This document shows, piece by piece, positions 11,972 through 24,240 of a stretch of 64,000 nt of DNA. Position numbers and translations under genes: made by a program. Where the stretch lies: positions 59,768,782-59,832,781 of the forward strand of contig NC_083344.1 in the NCBI RefSeq assembly GCF_019175385.1, given 5' to 3'. Source of the DNA: Lycium barbarum (Eukaryota > Streptophyta > Magnoliopsida > Solanales > Solanaceae). Below the pieces are notes generated by a model, which saw only the letters and a list, made by a program, of their open reading frames with translations, had not been told where the DNA came from and did not search any database. Each line of letters starts with the position of its first letter. Positions within the stretch are counted from its first letter, which is position 1.

Positions 11972-13136
11972 CATTCTGTGGAGTAAGCGTACTTAACCTT
12001 TTACCCTTTCTGATCAATCTTATCCTTAAGACCTCACAAGGTGTCTTATCAATACACTCATATTCATCACAATTCTTCCTCCTCTGCACTCTTGTCTCAA
12101 TCATACTATTACTTCTTTTAACTATAAACTCGTCGTAATTTATCCCTTCTTATCAGTTCAGTCGATACCTCAATATAACACTCTATTAAGACTTGCTACC
12201 CTTTCCTAAATCATCTCTTAGTATCACAAGCCCTTCCAAATTATCCTAGCATTTCTTTTTACCATATCGATATCGACCTCATAATTACTATTACTATCAA
12301 TCCAACAGTTAACTTTATTTCTTGAAGTCAGACTTGCAACTTGGTCAAATCCTATCATTACTGTTGACACGACCTTTCAAGACATATTAAGAACTTATAT
12401 CTCATTCCCTTTTTATTTCTAGGAAAAATTAGGCAGAGTTTCCTCTGTATTTCTTACTATCCCAAAACCTGCACACAAGAAATACCAACAATGCCTCACA
12501 GGGCCAACATATTTATATGTATATATATATCATATGATAGCCACACAAGGCTCCCCATATCAACAACCGTATGAAAATAATGAACTTACCTCGTATGTCC
12601 AACTCAAACTGTACCTGTTATACTTTCCTGTTTACTTTCCCTTTCAATCATTAACTGCAGGTTTCAATCATACCTACAACATTCATACCATATCTGACAT
12701 ATACCCTGCTTACCTATCCTTTTACAGATTCCTTCAGCTTCTTCTGTTCACACTTTATAACTGAACTTATCATCAATATATATGCATTCAATCCATTTTC
12801 TTACTATACTTACAATTACTTACCTTGATGATGACCAGTTCGCCATTCTGTATATACAAATTCTGATAATATAACCTCAATGAAATATTAGCCTCTGTAA
12901 CTCCCAGTATCATTATTTACCTTCTCTTGTCGACACCACTCTCCTGTTGAAATCAAAGGTCAGTATATAAAGGATATCATTTCCTATCTCTTGGCTCTAT
13001 CGCACGATACTAAGATATGAAAAAAAAGTAACAATCCTATATGCCCTATAGCCTCCTGTTTATAAATGTGGCACCCAACACACCATAAACAAGACTCTAC
13101 TAGACACGACTTTGCAGACAACCCCTAGGACGAACT
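11972..13136 (-). other. Leader of element B, cut by element A
   Basis: Non-coding on both strands. On the - strand it runs from the B primer site toward gag but stops at the right edge of A. Long stretches match the leaders at 19077-21040 (element C), 43758-44630 (N) and 52315-52643 (P): for example the segment around 12050-12110 matches 43757-43870 in reverse, and the one at 12830-12960 matches 52500-52640. The first five bases (CATTC) are the expected target duplication of A. Confidence 0.75.
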
Positions 13137-13148
13137 GCTCTAATACCA
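13137..13148 (-). other. Primer-binding site of element B
   Basis: The - strand reads TGGTATTAGAGC, one change from the initiator tRNA-Met complement, three bases inside the LTR border. Confidence 0.85.
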
Positions 13149-13151
13149 CTT

Positions 13152-15867
13152 TGTCACACCCCAATCTCATCAGGACATGATGGGCACCCAACTCTTACAT
13201 AGAGCTGAGCAAACCCTCTGGTATTCACATAATGAAACTGGACATATAATAAAGTCCTTTCAGTTAAACCATAGGAATTTGCGAATGATACTCAATTAAT
13301 CAAAAACCGAGTAAGACAAGCTGACATATCGGCCTACATGGTCGCTTTACTCAATGCATGACATCTTAGCATACTAACCACAGGACACTGTCTACAAAGT
13401 CTCTAAGAGTAAACACCTGAATCATATAACTCGGGACAGGGCCCCGACGTACCCATACACACATATGATAACCATAATGACTCGGCACTGCTCCGGGAAG
13501 AAAATGGAGTTTGCCAATACCAGCTGATAGCCAACCATCCTAGCTAAATACTTTTACCTGCAAAACAGTCTAGGACTGTGTGGCATGAACACAGCGCCCC
13601 CAGGCAAAGGGACGTCAGTACGAACAATGTACCGAGTATGTAAGGCAGCAGTGATCATAAAGAATGAGATATACGCCATAATGAATGTATGAGAAACAAC
13701 ATGTAATATGAATAGCCCTGAAGGCAACGACTAAAAATGTAAATATATGCCATACCCGGCCCATTATAGGACTCAGTGAAAAAAGTCATCATATACCATA
13801 CCCAGCCCGTCATGGGACTCGGTGCCATAATCACATCATATCTATATATATATATACGTGGTCGGCCCTCTAGTGAGGGACTCGATGAACAATGCAGTGA
13901 AACTGTGCAAGAATACATACCCGGCCCGGGACTCGGTGAATGATATATTAACGGCATGCACGAGCAGAATAATGAGCAACCATATGCAAACTAAATCATC
14001 ATCTAAGACTCAATAGAATAATTAGAATGAACTAACACTTGAGAATCAAAGACAACAGTCATGTCTAGTACCCCTCGAATGTCACTATAGATTATATCAA
14101 ATAAGACCTTAGAATCCTTAGACACGTATCAGGACATAATGAAATAGCTTCTTGAAATCAAGAACATTAGCCATCCTAGTGTCTCTAAGAACAGGAGCTT
14201 CTTTAGAGTTTATATGCTCGTTGTCTGTTTGTTTCATACAGATCATGCCAAAAAGAAAGAAGGGATAGCCTTAACATACCTTATCGCTTCTCAAGTTAAC
14301 CATAACTTAGGTCTCGGCTTCACCAATATACAAATAATACCAAATATGTCAATAATTAAATTAGGATAATCTTTCAAACCAATCCCTAGTTACTTAGAAA
14401 TCTAACGATAATCGGGTAGCATCTTCCTTAAAAACTTAATAATCCTTGTGACTCCAATTTAGCCAAAATATCAATTCCAATACTAACATCAATTTCAACA
14501 AATACATGCCGAAATAGCTTAAATCACCTCCAAAACAGCCCAATATACATTCCTATACCGATACTTGTATACACTTCTTTATTTTCGTATATACATAGTA
14601 TAACAACAAACACAACAACAACAACTACAGCAAATCCCACGATATTCCAGCACACCAAACAATTTATAACACCCACCAAACAGTCCACATGATAACAATA
14701 ACAATTTATCCGATTTCCCGCAATTAATTTCTCATTTCCCATCTCACAATTTAGCTATGACTGGGATGAATTTAAATATACCTAGGAGAGAATAAATCTT
14801 ACCTTATATGCCAAGAAATGATCTTCTTCCACTTTACTTCCCTTCGAAAAAAGCCCGGATTCAATGACGCGACAAAATAAAACAACGAGATTGAAGCGGT
14901 GAGCAAAACTCGTATTGTTTCTTCGTTAGAGGGATTATACGTTTCCCATCGGACTAAAAAAAAACATTGCTGCTCTTTCATTAAAATGAACTACGTTGCT
15001 GTTGGTACGCAAATGTAATTATGTAGCTACATTTCTATAAATATAGATGCTGCCATTTCTTTCTAAAAAAACGTTGCTCCCATTAGTGTTGCATACCATT
15101 TCTTTCTTTAACAATAATATGGCTTCTCCAAGAAAATAAAACAAGGTATTTTATTTACATGCAACTTTATTGTTTTACATGTGGCCACCTAGCATATTTC
15201 TCCTTTAATGTAAGTCATAATACATTGCAACCCAAATATATAATACATGAGTCACTTGTTACTGCCATTCTAATGATCCACGTGGATCAGCCACATATCA
15301 CTTATCTACTCAACTTTCAATTAATTCATTTATCCCACTATAATATAATATTTAACCAATTGCACACCTAATTAATTCCTTGAGCACAATTCACTAAAAT
15401 AGTAATCATTTTTAATACACTTCATATACTCATTGTCATGACCATGTGACATAGGACTAGTCCATACCCCCTTTTGGTACACACAAAATATTATTTGCAA
15501 TCATCGTCGTCACTCTTTTTGGTCTTAAATCATTTCGGGACTTCATTCCTTATATACACCGAGTTCTTAATTTTCATGCTTGAGTATGACCATATCCTCC
15601 GGGCTCGGATAAATTTGCTCATATTGGACGGTCCAATTTCTCTAGTCCAAAAATATTGGATATTATAGCTTGGACCGTATTTCATTCAAATAAATTTCAA
15701 ACCTCAATGAAACTTATTTTCGTCGATTGTCTTAGCTTCTAATCCTTCTTACGATACATCTATACCATCACCCAAACCACCTACAAGATTGAGGGATAAC
15801 CTCGCTTCCGTTACTAATGTCATTTAACTCGCACTCTTTCCATCGCATGAAAACACGGGATGTAACA
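13152..15867 (-). repeat. 5' LTR of element B
   Basis: 2716 bases. On the - strand it starts TGTTACATCCCGTG and ends GGGGTGTGACA. Same family as LTR D (24241-26889). It carries AAGGTATGT (complement at 14274-14282), GGTAAG near 14806 and the hairpin module 13431-13634. ORFs inside it (for example 14524-14742) are not genes. TAATG at 15868-15872 is the expected target duplication in element C. Confidence 0.9.
13431..13634 (-). other. Conserved LTR hairpin module (element B)
   Basis: The third stem here is CTGTG/CACAG (13576-13594), where other families have CTGCG/CGCAG. Both sides changed together, which supports real base pairing. First stem 13616-13634, CGGG/CCCG-type stem 13431-13447. Confidence 0.65.
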
Positions 15868-16738
15868 TAATGAGAGCTTAATGATGTTTTGGAGAGGAGC
15901 TATAACAACTCTTAAATTGTTAATGAGTTGTTAAACAACTGTTAAGAAGGTTCCATAAGGATTGGAGATCAAACGAGCCGACGAGAATGAATTCCCGAAA
16001 GTTGGGCAACATACGGTCCAACATACTGGCCGTATAAAACATACTGGCCATATGTTCTGCCTAGAATAGGACCTTCACTGGACCAAACATACGGCCAGAC
16101 ATACGGCCGGTATAAAAGATATGGACCATATGTTAGTCCGTATGTCCGAGTCGGGTCAGATTTTTTTAAATTGATATAAGGACCCTCTCTCATTTAATTT
16201 GAAGTACTTTCTTGCCTCCAAATTTGTATCACATTGAAGAGGGTTTCCAACTTAATAGGAATTCAAAAGAGATGAGTTTGAACCAAAGATTTGAGCTCCA
16301 CAATTTTTTTTTATTTTTTTTCTTGAAGTGGCCGAATGCCTCTTTGGTGCTCTCTCTCTCTCCTTTTTTTTTTTTTTTTGCTCTTGAAACTTCTATTGTG
16401 TTGAAGAAAGAATGGCCCCTTCTAGTTATTTTACTTGGTCTTTCTTAATAATGGGCTTGGGCCTTTTTCCCATAGCCATGGCCGGCCACCCCTTTTTGTT
16501 TGAGCCTCTTTTTTTTTTTTTTGAGTCCAATTGAATATAGGTCTTATTTCGTAATTCCCGAAACAAATTTCCAAAATTCCAATTTTGCCCTTAGCCTTCC
16601 TCGATATTTCCACATCAACATTTCATGGACAACACACATATTTTAAATAAGGATCAAATTATGGCCTTATTTCTTACAAGTCAAAAATTATTTCGAATTT
16701 TCCGAACATGTGAAAATGCGGGATATAACATTCTCCCC
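15868..16738 (-). repeat. 3' LTR of element C, start only (cut by B)
   Basis: On the - strand it starts TGTTATATCCCGC at 16738. The segment 16204-16738 matches 23727-24240 of the 5' LTR closely. The next 337 bases (15868-16203) have no match in the 5' LTR, which seems to have lost this U3 piece. It holds variant palindromes at 15999-16145. ORFs here in either direction are LTR by-products. Confidence 0.82.
15999..16145. repeat. Variant palindrome array (ATACGGnCC / GGCCGTAT) in C's 3' LTR
   Basis: Repeated ACATACGGTCC, ACTGGCCGTATAAAAC, CATACGGCCAG and TAGTCCGTATG units. They are related in core to the TACGGnCCGTA arrays of A and G, with ACAT or TATAAAA flanks. Confidence 0.55.
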
Positions 16739-16758
16739 CACCTTTAGAACATTCGTCC
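16739..16758 (-). other. Polypurine tract of element C
   Basis: The - strand reads CTAAAGGTGGGGGAGAA right before TGTTATATCC. Just upstream is the conserved CATTCGAGGACGAATG inverted repeat. Confidence 0.88.
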
Positions 16759-16839
16759 TCGAATGTTAAATTAGCCTTATAGGTCTTATAACCATTTTGG
16801 GGGAGGTTCTTTATATGGGCAGCACATATAAATCATTCA
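16759..16839 (-). other. Element C, non-coding 3' end
   Basis: A short untranslated stretch between the pol stop and the purine tract. Confidence 0.6.
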
Positions 16840-17601
16840 TTAACTAACATAATCAAATACGGAATTTAGATTACCTGAAGGCATAGGAAACAGGTGAGGG
16901 TACTCCTTTTTCGTCTCGTCCTCCGCTTCCCAGGTCATTTCTTCTCTATTATTATTTCGCCACAAGACCTTGACAGAGGGTACATCTTTGGTGCATAGTC
17001 TCCTCACCTAACGATCCAGAATAGCTACAGGTTGTTCTTCGTAGGACAATTCCTTCGTTACCTGAATATCCTCTATGGGGAATACTCTGGAAGGATCACT
17101 AATACATTTACGAAGCATTGACACATGAAATACCGGATGTACTGCCTCCAGATCGGATGGTAAGTCTAGCTCGTAGGCGACCTCGCCTATCTTCCGAATA
17201 ATCTGATAAGGCCCAATATATCGCGGACTGAGCTTCCCTTTTCTACCAAATCTCATCACACCTTTCATAGGTGACACGTTTAGAAATACCCAGTCACCAA
17301 CCTGGAACTCTAACGATCGACGTCGTTTATCTGCATATGATTTCTGTTGACTCTGAGCTGCTAATAACCGTTCCCAAATGAGTTTTACCTTATCGACTGC
17401 TTGCTGGATCATATCCGGCCCGATCAACTTTGTTTCACCCACATCGAACCAACCAATCGGAGATCTGCACTTTCTTCCATATAGGGCTTCATACGGCGCC
17501 ATCTGAATACTGGAATGATAACTATTATTATAGGCAAATTCAATAAGCGGAAAATGATCATCCCAACTACCTCTGAAATCAATAACACAGGCCCGTAGCA
17601 T
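16840..17601 (-). pseudogene. Integrase C-terminus and chromodomain of element C
   Basis: The run starts in the end of the integrase core (LRACVIDFRG, then FAYNNSYHSS). It continues through the GPYQIIRKIGEVAYEL and HPVFHVSMLRK region into a chromodomain-like tail (VKVLWRNNNREEMTWE). A stop (TAG on the - strand, 17006-17008) interrupts the tail at LDR, where sister copies keep Gln. The tail then runs on in frame to a TAA at 16840-16842. Confidence 0.85.
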
Positions 17602-18513
17602 ATCTTCCAGCGTCTGAATAGTACGCTCGGCCTACACGTCAGACTGATGATGGAATGCTGTACTAAGACTCACCTGAGTCCCTAACCCGTCCTGAAACGA
17701 TCTCCAAAAATTAGCTGTAAACTGAGCACCCCTGTCGGTTATAATAGATATAGGAACTCCGTGAAGCCTTACTATCTCTTTAATATACAATCTGGCATAA
17801 TCCTCAACCGAATAAGTAGTCCTGACCGGAAGAAAATGGGATGATTTCGTCAGTCTATCAACGATAACCCATATAGAATCATACCTGCGTGGAGTGCGCG
17901 GTAAACCTGTAATGAAGTCCATATTGATTATTTCCCATTTCCAAGCTGGGATTTCCATTTCCTGTAACAATCCGTCGGGCTTTTGATGCTCGATCTTAAG
18001 TTGCTGGCAATTCGGGCACTGAGCAACGAACTCTGCAATATCTCTCTTCATACCATCCCACCAATATAAGCATCTGAGATCGTGGTACATTTTAGTGGAT
18101 CCAGGATGAACAGAATACCGAGCATAATGTGCCTCTCCCATAATCTGTCGTCGCAGTCCTGCAACGTTAGGCACACATAACCTGCCACTATATATCAATA
18201 CCCCATCAGGTGACATCTCGAATTGTGTCTTTTCCTTATCAATGGTTGTATCTCTGTAATGTACCGGAATAGGATCCTCGAACTGACGTTGTTTTACCTC
18301 TTCCATAATTGATGATTCAGCAACTTCTTGGACAAAAACCCCAGCATTTCCAGAATCGGCCAAATGAGCTCCAAGGCTGGCTAACTGATGAATTTCACGA
18401 ACTAATTCCTTCTTCTCTGGGTGCACGTCGGTCAAACTGCCCATACATTTGCGACTAAGTGTGTCTGCCACAACATTAGCTTTTCCAGGATGGTACCAAA
18501 ATATCGACATCAT
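17602..18513 (-). pseudogene. RNase H end and integrase core of element C
   Basis: On the - strand: [15 protein letters not shown] near 18490, the integrase HHCC finger (LRRQIMGEAHYARYSVHPG ... CPNCQQ), then the core with Asp in NMDFITGLP, Asp in TDRGAQF and Glu in AERTIQ. Just after HHQSD a TAG (near 17629) stands where sister copies read Gly-Gln, and a neighbouring Pro has become His. The rest of the core is in good order. Confidence 0.86.
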
Positions 18514-19076
18514 AATCTTTCAATAATTCGAGCCATCTTCTCTGTCGCAAATTCAACTCCTTTTGTTTAAAAATATACTGGAGGATTTTGTGATCCGTAT
18601 AAATATCAACATGGACCCCATATAAGTAATGCCGCCATATCTTCAAAGCATGAATCACCGCGGCTAATTCCAGATCATGAGTGGGGTAATTCCTCTCGTG
18701 CGGTCTGAGCTGCCAGGAAGCATAGGCTATAACTCGACCGTGCTACATTAGTACACAACCTATCCCAATACCAGAAGCATCATAGTAAATGACATACCCG
18801 TCTGACCCCTCTGGAAGAGCTAGAATTGGGGCTGTAATTAATTTTTTTTTTCCTTCAGCAACTGGAAGTTGCGTTCACAAGCATCGGTCCACTGAAATTT
18901 TGTTGCCTTCTGAGTTAGCTTTGTTAATGGTGTTGTAATAGAAGCAAAATTCTCCACAAATCTCCCGTAATATCCGGCCAAATCCCAGAAAACTGCGTAC
19001 CTCAGTCGGTGTCGTAGGCCTAGGCCAATTCTTTACAGCTTCGATCTTCTGGGTGTCAATTGTTTCCATTTATACT
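18514..19076 (-). pseudogene. pol: RT C-terminal fragment and RNase H of element C
   Basis: Begins abruptly at [20 protein letters not shown] (near 19056), the RT-RNase H connection; all earlier RT sequence is absent. Frames change near 18970 and in a T-run near 18841-18850. The segment 18476-18658 reads [20 protein letters not shown] and [13 protein letters not shown], retaining the Gln that is a stop in elements A and N. Confidence 0.8.
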
Positions 19077-21040
19077 TACTTTACTTTCACCCGCTTCCCC
19101 CCTTTGGGGTTGTACTTATGCCATATCCATGTCTATTCTTTATAATCTATAACTTGATTATCTTCGTACGAGACCTTAACAAAATCACGAGACGATAAGA
19201 ACTCTCGATTATGTAGTACAAAATCATATCTGATGGCTGGGACTCAAGTAATGTAATTAATGTAGCAATTTATCCGAAGCCATGTTCCACTTATTACGAT
19301 CAGTAATTAGCTAGCGCTTATAGTCGTTTCAAATTCTCCATTAGGTATCACTTATATTCTAATGATAAATGTCCCAAACTTTCTTATAACACTATCTTTA
19401 TCCCAACGAATATCGTCTGTTTCTTCTGATAAATTCACAATACATCAGTTGTTTCGCAAATCCACAATCCTTGTCCTATAAAAATTTCACTATTCCCGAG
19501 GTGAAGTCGCATATATGCAGTACTCTTTTATGCCTCATACTCTTTCTCCCTTGTAGTATATCAAATGCTAACTTCTAACTTACCCGAAATCATGTCGAAT
19601 TTGTCTTAATAGTGGTCTTGTCTTATTATCGTTTCGTCGCACTACATATTTAAGTCCAAAACTATATGTTTCCCCTTTTATTCTATACTCATACTCAATT
19701 AATTTTGTCTGCCTTGGGTACTTCCTTTAGTATTTCTTTCATTTCTCCAGTTTATGTCCATCTTTTATTGCGTGCACGAGGAATCTCATGCTATTCCCGT
19801 ATCCTTCAGAAAATACAACTTCTACGTAAGCCCTTTCTCATTTTCAAATCATGTTCTGTTTATCTCTTTTTATCTTTATCACACCAGTCATTTCTGGTAT
19901 TTGTTCTGTCTTGTTGCTCGTCTTTTCCTAGATCATCTTTGGTACTTCACCAACAACACATGAAATATATGATCCTAGACAACCCACAAGTTTAAGTTTT
20001 TATTCCACAAATTCCATCTCTAATTAGTCGATGAGAACTGATAAAAATGTTACTATAAGGTATTCTCCAACCACCAGCAGAAGAAAACTAGAGTCTGACA
20101 AACACCACAGAACTTCTTAGTACTTAATTCACATAGTTTATCTCCATATTTATTTTTGAGTCATGAGCGAATCATTTAATCCCCAACTGCTTGTCATACG
20201 CTTTGTATTCTTCCAATAAGGTGAAACTTAATCGCCGGACATTTTTGTCCTTCAACATAGGCTTTTTCTAAAGTAAAATGTGGTTGGAACGTATTCTGGT
20301 CCGTTTAAATGAATTGCGAATTCGCTGCTCATATATGCTTTCTCGAAATAAAATTTCTCAAATAAGGATGATGCTTCTTACGAATGACGTGGAGGGTATC
20401 TCTTAAGCTTTAATCCAACGTAGTAAATTTACCCTATCAGTATCGACTTTCAAGACATATTAAGAGCTTATATCTCATTCTTCCTTTTATATTTCTGGAA
20501 AAATTTGGGTAGAGGTTCCTCTGTACTTCTTACTATCCCAAAACCTGCACGCAGGAAATACCAACAATGCCTCACAGGGCCAACATATATACGCATATAT
20601 CATACCGTATCATAGCCACACAGGGCTAACAATTTCAAGTAAGAGTATGAAGATGTCGAGACTTACCTCACATGTCCAACTCAAACTGCACCTGTTACAC
20701 TTTCCTGTTTACTTTCCCTTTCAATCTTCAACTTTATATTTCAATCGTACTTCAATTACCTTACCCAACATACATCATTCATACCATTACTTACCTGTGT
20801 ACTGTGTAGCTTCCAATATCATCAGTCACTTTCTTCTGTCGATGTCGTTCTTCAGCTCAAATCAAGGGTTAGTAAAAAGAAATTTCATTTCCTATGGCTG
20901 GGATCTATCGCACGGTCTAAGATCGAAAGAAAGGTAACACCCTAAATGTCCTGTAGACTCCTGTTTATAGATGTGGTGCACAACACACCGATAAACAAGA
21001 CTCTACTAGACACGGCTTGTAGACATTCCGAGGACAAACC
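19077..21040 (-). other. Long non-coding leader of element C
   Basis: About 2 kb between primer site and truncated pol, with no coding run. It closely resembles the leader of B: both share the stretch around 20445-20640 with that at 12380-12580. Its pol-proximal part (around 19500-19520) matches 44590-44630 of element N. This suggests a leader typical of a family group. Confidence 0.7.
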
Positions 21041-21052
21041 GCTCTGATACCA
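21041..21052 (-). other. Primer-binding site of element C
   Basis: The - strand reads TGGTATCAGAGC, four bases after the LTR end. Confidence 0.93.
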
Positions 21053-21056
21053 CTTC

Positions 21057-24000
21057 TTTCACGACCCAGCCCCGTGGGCCGCGACTGGTGCCCTATTTGG
21101 ACACCCAAGCAGACTTACGTACCAGATCGACATATCAAAATTCATTCAAACTTAACATACGTCATTTTAAGCAAATACTGAAAGAAAATATCATCTTAAG
21201 TGGTCGCCCGTACAGAAACATCATATCCAAATCCAATAGATTGGCGGGATACACATCGCCAGATATATACACATATACAGACAAATGGGCCGTTTTGGCT
21301 ATAATAGTAAACGGGGCCGCATTAAGACGCATATCATAATCACAAACGAACAAACATGACTCATGACCCACATAGATGACTACAGGCCTCTACCAAAACA
21401 TAACAGAAACATATGACGGGACAGGGCCCCGCCGTACCCAAAATAGTCATACATATAAACAGAGACATATACCATGAAAGGTCTTTACCGAAAGTATAGG
21501 CTCCGAGTCAAAAGAGCACTCCAAAGTAGCAGAAAGTATCCTACACTGGCGGGTCACCAGAACAAACGTCTATACCTGCGGGTATGAAACGCAGCCCCCG
21601 AAGAAAGGGGGTCAGTACGAAATATGTATTGAGTATGTAAAGCATGAGGTACAGTAATCCAAATCAGAACTGAAATAAAGAGTATGGAAGGCGGTTACAG
21701 AACCAGTATATCAAACCTGTTTTAAAACATAAGTAATGCAAATAAAAATCATGCATAAGGCTCAGGAACGTGGTCGCCACTCCGACACTGGCGCCACAAC
21801 ACATCATACTCCAGAAGGTTTCAAATATCCGTACAATCCCCGAACATATCGTATCATCATATCACATCACAATATCAGAACATATCATATGTCATATCAC
21901 ATCATAACGCCGTATATAAGCGGAACCCGACCCTATGGCGAGGCCTCGGGAACCGTAACACATCATACTCTAGAATATAACATAGTGCACACGATCACAA
22001 AACCGGCCCGGGAACCGGCGAACGATGTCATAGTAGTAGGCACGAGCGGAGTAGTGTAGAAACCATATGCATATAAATAAATAAGTTATTTTCAAAACTC
22101 AATGAACAAATATATGTACGACATCCGAAGGCTCGGAAATCAGTTTCGGGTCAATCGAAGTTAGTATACGAAAGTTACAAAATTTTGAAGTACGGAACTT
22201 TCTAAAAGCATTTCAGAAGCTCTTTTCGGAATTTCAAGTGACGTTCATATTAGGGAAACTTTCAACCATTTCTATGGAGCAAATCAAATGGAGCCTTTAA
22301 GATCATATGTATGTATCAAAATATATGTATCCAAACTTTAGCCATATCAAATCTTTTACGAACATCATTCGGAAGTATACTAACTAGAATCTTCGGAGCC
22401 GAGAATATTTCATAAGTCATACTTGGAAATTTAAGTATCATTCATATTAGAAGACTTTCGAACATCATTATGGATCACATATTCATATTAGGAAATCTGT
22501 GGATAAAATTATGGATCACATATTCATACTAGGAACCTTGCGGATAACATTATGGATCACATATTAATACTAGGAAACTTGCGGATAACATTATGGATTA
22601 AATCAAATGGGGACTTTAAGACCATATTTTCATATCGAAATATTCATCAAAGGCTTTAATCTTCTCGTTTTTCTTTTGAACCACATTCGGGACATTACAA
22701 ATAGAATCTTTGAACATCATAGAATATGTATCCCGCCATATGGAATAGCCTATGGAGGTCAAAGATGTTAGCCAACCTAGTGGCTCTAAGAATAGGATTT
22801 TCTCTATAAGCATACATATACACATTGTTTATTCCAAAAGGGATCATGCCAAAAAGAAGGAACGGTAGGCTTTACATACCTCGATCACTCGCTAATCAAT
22901 TGCCAAATCAAGTCTCGGGCTCTCCAACATCTACAATAATATTATCGATTACCAAATATTAGCTACAAGTACTTAGAATTTTAATTCTAATTAGTATTTG
23001 TCTACCGAAATTTCGGCAGCACCTCCCCTGTAAATTCAACATCCCCGAGAATTAAACTCGGCCAAATTCATCAACAACCATACCAACAATACCAACAACC
23101 AAACCAATAACATCAAAAACCAATTTAAAATGCATTCCAACACTAGTAACCTTCCTTTCAACATAATTCATCGACATTCAATTCAACTACTAATTTTTCA
23201 AGCCAATATCGACACTTACACATTCATTACCAATTCAAGATCATTCAAAAGCATTTCAAGGCATTTCATACCGTTCTACAAAATATACAAAAATCCCACC
23301 AAGACTAGAATTCATCCGAAATCTCCAACCTTCGACGCAACATTCACAACACAATTTTCATCTTCCAATTTCATCAACAACAACCGAAATTTGCACTTTA
23401 ACAATTCCATTCCCATAATTACATAATCTATAATAACATCACATACTTTCCGACAACAACTTAACAACAAATTTTTCATGCCAACTAGAACTAGAATTCT
23501 TCCATTTGCATTAAAAGGCCATTACAACACAATTAACATAATAAATAAAATTTTGATCATCCCTCTCCATTTACCCATTTTCAGCCACACACCCACATAC
23601 CCATAACACAAAATTCTCATACTTTACATTCACTTCCATATACTACAACATATATATCAAATTCTTCCAAGATAAAAAGAGTAGAATTCTTACCTTTTTC
23701 AAGAATTTCCACTTGATAAAAAAAGTACTTTCTTGCCTCCAAATTTGTATCACATTGAAGAGGGTTTCCAACATAATAGGAATTCAAAAGAGATGAGTTT
23801 GAACCAATGATTTGAGCTCCACAAATTTTTTTTTCTTGAAGTGGCCGAATGCCTCTTTGGTGCTCTCTCTCTCTCTCCTTTTTTTTTTTTGTTCTTGAAA
23901 CTTCTATTGTGTTGAAGAAAGAATGGCCCCTTCTAGTTATTTTAATTGGTCTTTCTTGATAATGGGCTTGGGCCTTTTTCCCATAGCCATGGTCAGCCAC

Positions 24001-24240
24001 CCCTTTTTGTTTGGGCCTCTTTTTTTTTTTTTGAGTCCAATTGAATATAGGTCTTATTTCGTAATTCCCGAAACAAATTTCCAAAATTCCAATTTTGCCC
24101 TTAGCCTTCCTCGATATTTCCACATCAACATTTCATGGACAACACACATATTTTAAATAAGGATCAAATTATGGCCTTATTTCTTACAAGTCAAAAATTA
24201 TTTCGAATTTTCCGAACATGCGAAAATGCGGGATATAACA
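21057..24240 (-). repeat. 5' LTR of element C
   Basis: 3184 bases. On the - strand it starts TGTTATATCCCGC and ends GGGTCGTGAAA, where the last CA has become AA. Motifs: AGGTATGT (complement near 22874-22882), GGTAAG near 23690, hairpin module 21416-21631. It lacks the U3 piece seen in its own 3' LTR. Confidence 0.88.
21416..21631 (-). other. Conserved LTR hairpin module (element C)
   Basis: CAGTAC paired with GTATTG (21613-21630), CCCCC/GGGGG, CTGCG/CGCAG (21576-21594) and GACGGG/CCCGCC-type (21416-21435) stems in the usual order. Confidence 0.6.

Larger units (their letters stand above)
15868..24240 (-). mobile_element. Element C, Tekay-like, gag and most of RT missing
   Basis: On the - strand: 5' LTR (21057-24240), primer site, about 2 kb of leader, a late RT fragment, RNase H, integrase, chromodomain, purine tract, and a 3' LTR cut by element B at 15868. 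No gag, protease or RT catalytic sequence is found between leader and pol. ATCCC at 24241-24245 is the expected target duplication in LTR D. Confidence 0.85.

Noticed and set aside
11972..13151. Host intergenic DNA between A and B
   Set aside because: It matches leaders of three other elements in the window, so it is internal retrotransposon sequence.
23617..24123. A 168-residue antisense frame, partly repeated at 16431-16613
   Set aside because: It lies in the U3 of both LTRs of element C, with a Lys-rich part that is only a T-run read on the other strand.
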